Shown: one piece after another, positions 1-6,857 of the stretch
Numbering within the stretch: the first letter of the stretch is position 1
How the letters are laid out: each line of letters opens with the position of its first letter
Assembly: GCA_902806355.1 (NCBI GenBank)
Contig: CADCWI010000047.1
Coordinates: 1 to 6,857 of the forward strand
DNA: 6,857 bases
DNA from: an uncultured Thermomicrobiales bacterium
GTDB lineage: Bacteria; Chloroflexota; Chloroflexia; Thermomicrobiales; UBA6265
Direction of reading: 5' to 3'
The notes under the pieces: generated by a model
Databases searched by the model: none
Told to the model about the DNA's origin: nothing
The model's input: the letters and a program-made list of their open reading frames with translations, nothing else
Translations under genes and position numbers: made by a program

Positions 1-46
1 TCAGCGCTGCCCATGCCTGGCATAGCTTTGATCATCATCGACAGTA
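1..46 (+). other. Probable upstream part of the solute-binding protein in a shifted frame
   Basis: Reading from base 1 gives SALPMPGIALIIIDSS. This resembles the 'PMP...G-x-A-hydrophobic-I-x-x-S-S' stretch that normally sits just before the EAAFEW helix of family-1 solute-binding proteins. The helix itself is encoded one frame over, from about position 41. The downstream frame has stops at 23-25 and 29-31, so the two parts cannot be joined without a frameshift somewhere between about 26 and 50. This is either a real lesion, which would make the transporter gene a pseudogene, or a base-call or assembly error. Only about 15 residues are visible, so the match is suggestive. Confidence 0.4.
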
Positions 47-364
47 GCCGAGGCGGCGTTCGAGTGGGCACGCTGGTCTGGCAACGAATATCAGGAGCAG
101 ATGGCCGCGGAGCACGACTGGATCCCGGTCAAGACGAGCGCTCGTGAGTCGGAAGTCACCACGCAGGACATGCCGGAGGGGTATCGCGCGGTGATCGATT
201 CGCTCTCCGACGCCCGCATCGGTGATGTCTACTCGGAGAACACGCAGCAGATATGGGTCGAGGTGTTCGATCCGAAGATCACCCAGATGCTCGATGAGAA
301 CAGGGATCCGGCCGCGGTTGCGGCGGAGCTGGATCAGGGGGCGAACGCGTTGCTCGGCGGGTAG
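32..364 (+). CDS. Extracellular solute-binding protein of a sugar ABC transporter, C-terminal fragment
   Basis: This is the C-terminal part of a family-1 type solute-binding protein, the extracytoplasmic receptor that delivers a sugar to an ABC importer. The frame is open from 32, just after in-frame stops at 23-25 and 29-31. It reads SSSTVAEAAFEWARW, the usual 'EAA-(F/W)-E-(F/W)-hydrophobic-K/R-W' helix of these proteins. Further on come YQEQMAAEHDWIPVKTSA and a final helix with DPAAVAAELDQGANALL, both typical of the family's last 100 residues. Full-length proteins have about 420-450 residues, so most of the gene lies left of the window. An ATG at 101 is internal to the homologous region and is unlikely to be the true start. 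The first ~45 bases look like the same protein in another frame (see the separate entry). No transporter permease is visible here. The gene ends 77 bp before the glycosidase operon, which suggests the importer serves that operon. The family call is fairly sure; the substrate is unknown. Confidence 0.72.
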   Translation, partial: SSSTVAEAAFEWARWSGNEYQEQMAAEHDWIPVKTSARESEVTTQDMPEGYRAVIDSLSDARIGDVYSENTQQIWVEVFDPKITQMLDENRDPAAVAAELDQGANALLGG

Positions 365-389
365 GGCACTGGACAGGAATGAGCTGACC

Positions 390-430
390 GCACCGGAGGG
401 GGCATCGATGCCCCTCCGGTGCAGTTGGTT
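390..430 (+). terminator. GC-rich hairpin between binding-protein gene and glycosidase operon
   Basis: Left arm GCACCGGAGGGGGC (390-403) pairs with right arm GCCCCTCCGGTGC (410-422), leaving one bulged G. The loop is ATCGAT. A weakly T-rich run, AGTTGGTT, follows. The 13-bp stem lies 25 bp after the binding-protein stop codon and ends only 19 bp before the first possible start of the next gene. It could act as an intrinsic terminator. Because the T tract is poor and no promoter is obvious downstream, it could instead be a leaky attenuator or an mRNA 3'-end stabiliser that lets the binding protein be made in excess over the enzymes. Confidence 0.65.
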
Positions 431-441
431 CCATCGCGGTT

Positions 442-2688
442 TTGGATACGACAGGCACGCGGATGACGAGGTCTACCTTGGCACATACCTTTTCGGCGGC
501 TGGGCGGAAAGCGGGATTCATCCACGACGAGAATGCGAGGACGCTGACACTTCACCATCCGCTGATCGACGCCGCCTGGCATTGGGATGAACGCGGCCGA
601 ATCGACTTCAGCCGTTTCGAGCATCTTCCCTCCGGCACATCCTGGCTGGCGGATGAGCCACCGGATCCGTTGTTCCTGCTCGGAGTTGCCGGGCATGGAG
701 ATCGCTTCAACACGTTCGATGACCATCGCCCTGTGTTCCTCGGCACCGTCGACGATGTCCGCGTCGATGAGCCCGCTCCGCGAGGATGCGTGCAGGCCTC
801 GCTGACCATCGATCTTTCCACAACGCCAGAGGCAATGGGGGCACTGCCGGTCAACGATGCCACGCCCTTTCCCGATGTTCCGGCACGGGTGACGGTGACC
901 TGGGGCGTGCAGGCGCACCCGGAGCATGCCGTGATCCACCAATGGTTCGAGATCACGAATACCGGCGATGAGACTGTCACGGTTACGCGATTGCCCGTGC
1001 TCCTGGCGGGCCTCCGGGGCAGTTCTGCAGGGTTCACTGCACATTCGGGGTTGGAACGAAGACACCGGTTCCGGAAGCAGGAGGGCGCCGATTGGTTTGC
1101 CTGGCGATCGCTGCCGCTCGGGTCCGGAGTCACCGGCCGGGTGGAGTCCGGTCACCGGCTCGCCGCGACCTGGCTCGGTTTGACTTCCGAGGAAGGTTCG
1201 GGGCTGTTCGTTGGTTGGGAGTCCAACTCCAGGGCGAAGTGCGACTATGGCGATCTCCATGGAACCGGTGCATGCACGGTCGATGTTTGGCTGACGCCGG
1301 ACTACCAGCTCTCACCCGGGCAGACGCTCCACGGTCCGGCCGGTTTCCTGGGTGCGGCCGATGGTGATCTCGACGAAGTGAGCTATCGGACGCATCGGTT
1401 CGTCGAGGACGTGATCGCCCAACCGGTCGAGGATTCGCGGTTCCCGTACGTGGCGTTCAATAGCTGGGGGTATGGGGCGGACATCGACGATGCCTCGATG
1501 CGAGCCTGCTTTGAGCGCTGCAAGGAGCTGGGGATCGAACTGTTCGTGGTCGATTTTGGCTGGGAAGATCCCGACTGGCACCCACGCCAGGACCGGTTTC
1601 CCCACGGCCTGGCACCACTGGCGGATGCCGCGCATGAGGCGGGCATGGCCTTCGGCATCCACCTCAGCTTCGGCAACGTTTCCTCACTCTCCACCATGTT
1701 TGCGGAGCACCCGGAATGGGCCCATGGTCCTGGTCAGTGGGCTTACCTCAGCGAAGGCGAGGTCTACCGGCTCACGTTGGGGAATCCCGCCACGCGCGAC
1801 TGGATGGTCGACAAACTGGTGGAGATCGTCGACGAGACCAAGGTCGACTACTTTCTTACCGATCATTTTCTCTGGGGTGAGGTGAATCCGGACGTTCAGT
1901 CCATGCACGCCACCAACGACTATCTGACCGTCTCCGAAGGGTTCGACATCGTCCTGGAGCGGTTGCACGAGCGACGCCCCCACGTGCTGTTCGAGCACTG
2001 CGACAACGGGCTCGGCCTGCCGACATTCAAGATGGTTGCTCAGCACGTGACATCGATCGGTCCGGACGCGGTGGGGTCGCAATACGAGCGGGTCGGGACC
2101 TGGCGCCTCTCCCGGGTCTTGCCACCCCGGTATCTCGATCACTACGTTACCGAACGACTGGCACCGCAGATCCCGTTCACCGACCCGTTCGGCGACTACG
2201 AGTACCGGAGCCAAATCTTCGGCGGGCCGATGATTCTGATGACCGACATCATGGCGCTCGAGCCGGGTTCAGACGATTGGAACGCCCTGGTTCGGACAAT
2301 CGATCTGTTCAAGCGAATCCGGCGTCGGGTCGTGGAGGGGAAGGTCCTCCATCTCCTGGAGCCACAGCCCTATGAGCGGGTGGGCGACGGCTGGGATGGC
2401 TGGGATGCGATCGGCTCCTATCATCCCGGGACGGACTCGGCGGTGATCCTCGCCTTCCGCCTGGGTGGCGACCTCGATACGCGAGTGATCCCGGTGCATG
2501 GCCTCGATCCGGACTCCCGGTACCTGATCACCTTTGAAGACCGTGCCGACCGCGCCGAACGGTCCGGGCAAGAGATCATGGATGAGGGAATCACGCTGTC
2601 CTTGCCCGCTCCAGGCCAGGCACGGAACGTTGACGGACTCGGGTTGGTCCGCGCTTCCGAGGTTATCCACCTGCGAGCGATAGGCTGA
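442..2688 (+). CDS. Divergent GH36-like (clan GH-D) alpha-glycosidase, specificity uncertain
   Basis: The 748-residue protein has the GH36 layout: an N-terminal beta-sandwich (about 20-330), a TIM-barrel catalytic domain (about 335-630) and a C-terminal beta domain (about 635-748). Barrel landmarks are FNSWGYG (339-345), LFVVDFGW (367-374), FLTDHF (471-476), FEHCDNG (517-523) and IGPDAVG (539-545). Aligned with the neighbouring enzyme, D474 takes the place of the KWD nucleophile and D542 that of the acid/base. The lysine and tryptophan of KWD are replaced by leucine and threonine, and the neighbour's FGLWVEPE reads FGIHLSFG here. The galactose pocket is therefore remodelled, and alpha-galactosidase activity should not be assumed. 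No signal peptide or membrane segment is seen, so it is probably cytoplasmic. The listed start is TTG at 442. An ATG at 463 (residue 8) is an equally good or better start, with a weak AGG upstream; neither has a strong ribosome site. It is first in a three-gene operon, 33 bp before the next gene. Confidence 0.85.
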   Translation: MDTTGTRMTRSTLAHTFSAAGRKAGFIHDENARTLTLHHPLIDAAWHWDERGRIDFSRFEHLPSGTSWLADEPPDPLFLLGVAGHGDRFNTFDDHRPVFLGTVDDVRVDEPAPRGCVQASLTIDLSTTPEAMGALPVNDATPFPDVPARVTVTWGVQAHPEHAVIHQWFEITNTGDETVTVTRLPVLLAGLRGSSAGFTAHSGLERRHRFRKQEGADWFAWRSLPLGSGVTGRVESGHRLAATWLGLTSEEGSGLFVGWESNSRAKCDYGDLHGTGACTVDVWLTPDYQLSPGQTLHGPAGFLGAADGDLDEVSYRTHRFVEDVIAQPVEDSRFPYVAFNSWGYGADIDDASMRACFERCKELGIELFVVDFGWEDPDWHPRQDRFPHGLAPLADAAHEAGMAFGIHLSFGNVSSLSTMFAEHPEWAHGPGQWAYLSEGEVYRLTLGNPATRDWMVDKLVEIVDETKVDYFLTDHFLWGEVNPDVQSMHATNDYLTVSEGFDIVLERLHERRPHVLFEHCDNGLGLPTFKMVAQHVTSIGPDAVGSQYERVGTWRLSRVLPPRYLDHYVTERLAPQIPFTDPFGDYEYRSQIFGGPMILMTDIMALEPGSDDWNALVRTIDLFKRIRRRVVEGKVLHLLEPQPYERVGDGWDGWDAIGSYHPGTDSAVILAFRLGGDLDTRVIPVHGLDPDSRYLITFEDRADRAERSGQEIMDEGITLSLPAPGQARNVDGLGLVRASEVIHLRAIG

Positions 2689-2708
2689 CAGCGCCGGACG
2701 CGTGAAAC

Positions 2709-2713
2709 GAGGG
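2709..2713 (+). promoter_or_regulatory. Ribosome binding site deciding the GTG start of the second glycosidase
   Basis: GAGGG lies 8 bases before the GTG at 2722, inside the 33-bp gap after the first glycosidase. It supports the GTG start. The nearby ATG at 2715 is in another frame that soon closes, and the first in-frame ATG lies about 31 codons further in, past conserved N-terminal sequence. Confidence 0.7.
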
Positions 2714-2721
2714 CATGATCG

Positions 2722-4871
<2,150 letters not shown>

Positions 4872-4875
<4 letters not shown>

Positions 4876-5858
4876 CGGTCCGTTTCAGTGCCGACTGGCG
4901 CCTGCATGGACTACGGGCGCTGGTCCTGGAGAACCGTCAGCTCAGGGTCACCGTGTTGCCGGAACTGGGCGGCAAGATCTGGTCGATCGTCTCCAAGCGG
5001 CATGACCGGGAGATGCTTTGGCACCACCCCCGGATGGCTCCGCGACCCGCGCACTACGGGGCCACCTACGACAACTGGTTCAGCGGAGGGTGGGATGAGG
5101 TCTTTCCGAACGATTATCCCGTGACGATCGACGGCGAACCCTACCCCGACCACGGGGAAGTATGGTCGCTGCCAATGACCTGGCACGTGCTCGAAGCGAC
5201 CGATGATGCCGTGTCCGTTGCGCTCGAGCATCGGGGCATCGCCATTCCGACGCGATTTCGCAAGGTTCTCACGCTGGAAGCCGATGAACCGCACCTGCGG
5301 CTGAGGTATGAGATCGCGAACGAGGGGCACCAACCGCTGAAGGTGCACTGGAAGCTGCACCCGGCGTTGCCAATCGCGGCGGGTGCGCGGCTCCATCTGC
5401 CGGTCGAGCGAGTGATTGTCGATGAGGACTTCAGCGGCTCCTTCGCCCAGGCCGCCTTTCGCTGGCCACACGCGCCGATGCAGGGGGGTGGGGACCGGGA
5501 CATGCGTTGGCTGCCCGATCCTGACACAGGCGATACCTGGTTCCTCTACGGCGTACAGCTCCACGCCGGATATTGCGCGGTCAGCTATCCCGAGGAGCGG
5601 GTCGGTTTTGGCGTCTCGTTCGATCCGGACGTGCTGACGTCGGTCTGGATCTTCGGCACGTTCGGCGGCTGGCGCAACCTCTCGACAATCATTCTCGAAC
5701 CCTGCACCGGGTACCCGGCCCGGCTCGATCAGGCGATCCAGCAAGGATCGGTGCTGACGCTTGAGCCGCGGGCGACGCTCTCCACCACCGTGGTCGCATC
5801 GGTCCTCGACGGGGAGGATGCGATGACCGCGTTCGAGGACCAGGGGGGAGTCCGGTGA
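4872..5858 (+). CDS. Galactose-mutarotase-fold protein (aldose 1-epimerase-like, DUF5107-like)
   Basis: A 328-residue all-beta protein of the galactose mutarotase-like superfamily. Typical features are ENRQLRVTVLPELGGKIWSI (20-39), where the LPELGG-K/R-I turn is diagnostic, then the aromatic WFSGGWDEVFPND (69-81), DHGEVWSLPM (93-102), VHWKLHPALPI (158-168) and ILEPCTGYP (274-282). H94, H163 and E276 fall where the two histidines and the glutamate of aldose 1-epimerases lie, so it may catalyse interconversion of sugar anomers. Carbohydrate binding without catalysis is also possible, since many relatives are uncharacterised. No signal peptide is seen. The ATG at 4872 overlaps the glycosidase stop as ATGA, with purine-rich GGGAAGCGAG just upstream. 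The same frame is open upstream to 4413, but that part lies inside the glycosidase gene and shows no family motif. Mutarotation of the alpha-anomer released by retaining GH36 enzymes would be a natural role. The fold is confident, the reaction moderate. Confidence 0.82.
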
Positions 5859-5893
5859 ATCACGAGGACACCCACCTCCCTGCGTGACTCACC
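5854..5893. terminator. Hairpin between convergent genes, possible bidirectional terminator
   Basis: GGTGAATCACG (5854-5864) and CGTGACTCACC (5883-5893) are reverse complements with one A/C mismatch, giving a 10-of-11 bp stem and an 18-base loop. The hairpin overlaps the mutarotase-like gene's stop codon and fills the 41-bp gap before the stop of the leftward gene, the usual place for a shared terminator. No T tract follows on either side, so intrinsic termination would be weak. Each arm also contains its own 9-bp palindrome, GTGANTCAC, so a protein-binding site is an alternative. Confidence 0.5.
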
Positions 5894-5899
5894 TCGGGA

Positions 5900-6857
5900 T
5901 CAGGAATCGACCAGCTCCGGCGTGCAGTACAACGACTGCCCCTTCACGCGAATGTCGACGTCGATGAGATATGGACGAAGGGCGTCGACATTCACAGACA
6001 TTCCCAGGCCCGGTCGATCAGGTACGTGGATCATCCCGTTGCGATCCCGATCCAGATGTTCCCGGGTGACGCCGAGTGCCAGCGACTTCGGTGATACGGG
6101 ATATTCACAGATCTCGTCATTGGCCATTCCCGCGAACGGTTGCAGTGAGGCCGACAACGCGAGGTGAGAGGTGAACGTGTGATTGACGTACGTCACTCCG
6201 CGCTCCCTGGCGTATCGGGCGACATCAAGCGCCGGGGTGATGCCACCGATCCTGCCGGCGTCGATCTGGACGAAACCGATGCCGGCGTAATCGATCAGGT
6301 GGCGGGCCTGCCAGGCATTATGGCAGCCCTCGCCGGCGGCCAGGGCGACTGGCCGTGCCTGGCTCGCCAGTGTCCGGTAAGCATCGAACGCGCCGGTCAC
6401 AAAGGGCTCCTCCAGCCAGGTGACGTCGCATCGCTTGAGCACATCAAGCCGCTCCGCGGCACGTGCGACATCGTCTGCCCAGACCGTCCCCACGTCGACC
6501 ATCAGGGCTGCCTCTGGTCCAAGTCCTTCACGGGCGGCTGTCACCTGCTCAACGTCATCAGCCACCTCCCCCAATCCGAACGGACCCCACCCGAACTTGG
6601 CCGCTGTGTACCCATCCTGGCGAACCTGCCGCGCCAATCGAAAGGTTTCGGCGGCCGTATCGCCAAACAGTTGGGACGCGTATGGACGTTTCGGATGCGC
6701 GATCGGTGAACCGAGCAGTGCGTAGACTGACTCCTGGCGGACCTTTCCCAGCAGATCCCAAAGCGCCATATCGATGCCCGACAAGGTGTGATCGGACTGC
6801 AGAAGATCGAGGCTGTTGACGCGGACAAGATCGCCGATTCGTCGGATATCCTCGATG
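5900..6857 (-). CDS. Mandelate racemase/muconate lactonizing enzyme (enolase) superfamily protein, probable sugar-acid dehydratase; N-terminus outside window
   Basis: The frame runs from the stop at 5900-5902 (minus strand) through the right edge. The visible 318 codons lack roughly the first 80 residues, the capping domain. The TTG at 6784 is not a start: conserved sequence continues upstream (IEDIRRIGDLVRVNS, then LLQSDHTLSGIDMALWDLLG). Counting from that TTG, the barrel shows GYTAAKFGWGPFG (58-70), the metal-binding MVDVG (D97), WLEEP (E125), AAGEG (E152), QIDAGRIGG (D175) and VNHTFTSHLALSASL (H202). D175 and H202 are 27 residues apart, as in the Asp-His dyad of the mandelate racemase subgroup. 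The usual KxK of strand two reads KFG, so the second lysine is missing. Such enzymes abstract a proton alpha to a carboxylate with Mg2+ bound, and most relatives in sugar loci are acid-sugar dehydratases. It converges on the glycosidase operon and so is transcribed separately. The superfamily is certain; the substrate cannot be read from the sequence. Confidence 0.88.
   Translation of the reverse strand, partial: IEDIRRIGDLVRVNSLDLLQSDHTLSGIDMALWDLLGKVRQESVYALLGSPIAHPKRPYASQLFGDTAAETFRLARQVRQDGYTAAKFGWGPFGLGEVADDVEQVTAAREGLGPEAALMVDVGTVWADDVARAAERLDVLKRCDVTWLEEPFVTGAFDAYRTLASQARPVALAAGEGCHNAWQARHLIDYAGIGFVQIDAGRIGGITPALDVARYARERGVTYVNHTFTSHLALSASLQPFAGMANDEICEYPVSPKSLALGVTREHLDRDRNGMIHVPDRPGLGMSVNVDALRPYLIDVDIRVKGQSLYCTPELVDS

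Noticed and set aside
101..364. A stand-alone 87-residue protein starting at the ATG at 101
   Set aside because: Conserved binding-protein sequence (EAAFEWARW) lies upstream of this ATG in the same frame, so it is an internal methionine of a larger or broken gene.
334..1260. Long minus-strand open frame opposite the first glycosidase
   Set aside because: It is antisense to a well-supported gene, has low-complexity Arg/Pro/Gly-rich composition with no recognisable motif, and is what GC-rich coding DNA yields by chance.
4911..5744. 277-codon minus-strand open frame opposite the mutarotase-like gene
   Set aside because: The plus-strand frame carries clear superfamily motifs throughout; the antisense frame is a shadow.
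5900..6784. A complete 294-residue enolase-superfamily protein starting at the TTG at 6784
   Set aside because: The frame stays open to the window edge and the upstream residues match the family, so the gene is simply cut off by the window.

Overview
The window reads as a GC-rich bacterial chromosome segment carrying a carbohydrate-use locus. No rRNA, tRNA, phage or IS sequence is present to fix the taxon. The high GC content, GTG and TTG start codons and this gene set (ABC sugar-binding protein, GH36-type glycosidases, a mutarotase-like protein, an enolase-superfamily dehydratase) would fit Chloroflexota of the Thermomicrobia/Sphaerobacter kind or an actinobacterium. That placement is a guess.

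Layout. Positions 1-364 (+) hold the C-terminal end of an extracellular solute-binding protein of a sugar ABC transporter, with signs of a frameshift near 26-50. A strong GC-rich hairpin (390-422) follows. Three genes then run rightward with tight spacing: a divergent GH36-like glycosidase (442-2688), a canonical GH36 alpha-galactosidase (2722-4875), and a galactose-mutarotase-fold protein (4872-5858). The last overlaps the second glycosidase by an ATGA stop/start. A 41-bp convergent gap with a hairpin separates this operon from a leftward mandelate racemase/enolase-superfamily gene (5900 to past the right edge, N-terminus cut off).

How the genes may work together (inference). The binding protein captures an oligosaccharide and the transporter imports it. 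The two cytoplasmic glycosidases (no signal peptides seen) remove alpha-linked sugar, probably galactose for the second enzyme. The mutarotase-like protein interconverts the anomers of the released sugar. The enolase-superfamily enzyme may dehydrate a derived sugar acid, as in oxidative galactose catabolism. The most unusual part is the first glycosidase. It is clearly a paralogue of its neighbour and keeps both catalytic aspartates at the same 68-residue spacing, but it has lost the KWD lysine/tryptophan and the EPE motif that shape the galactose pocket, so it may act on a different sugar.
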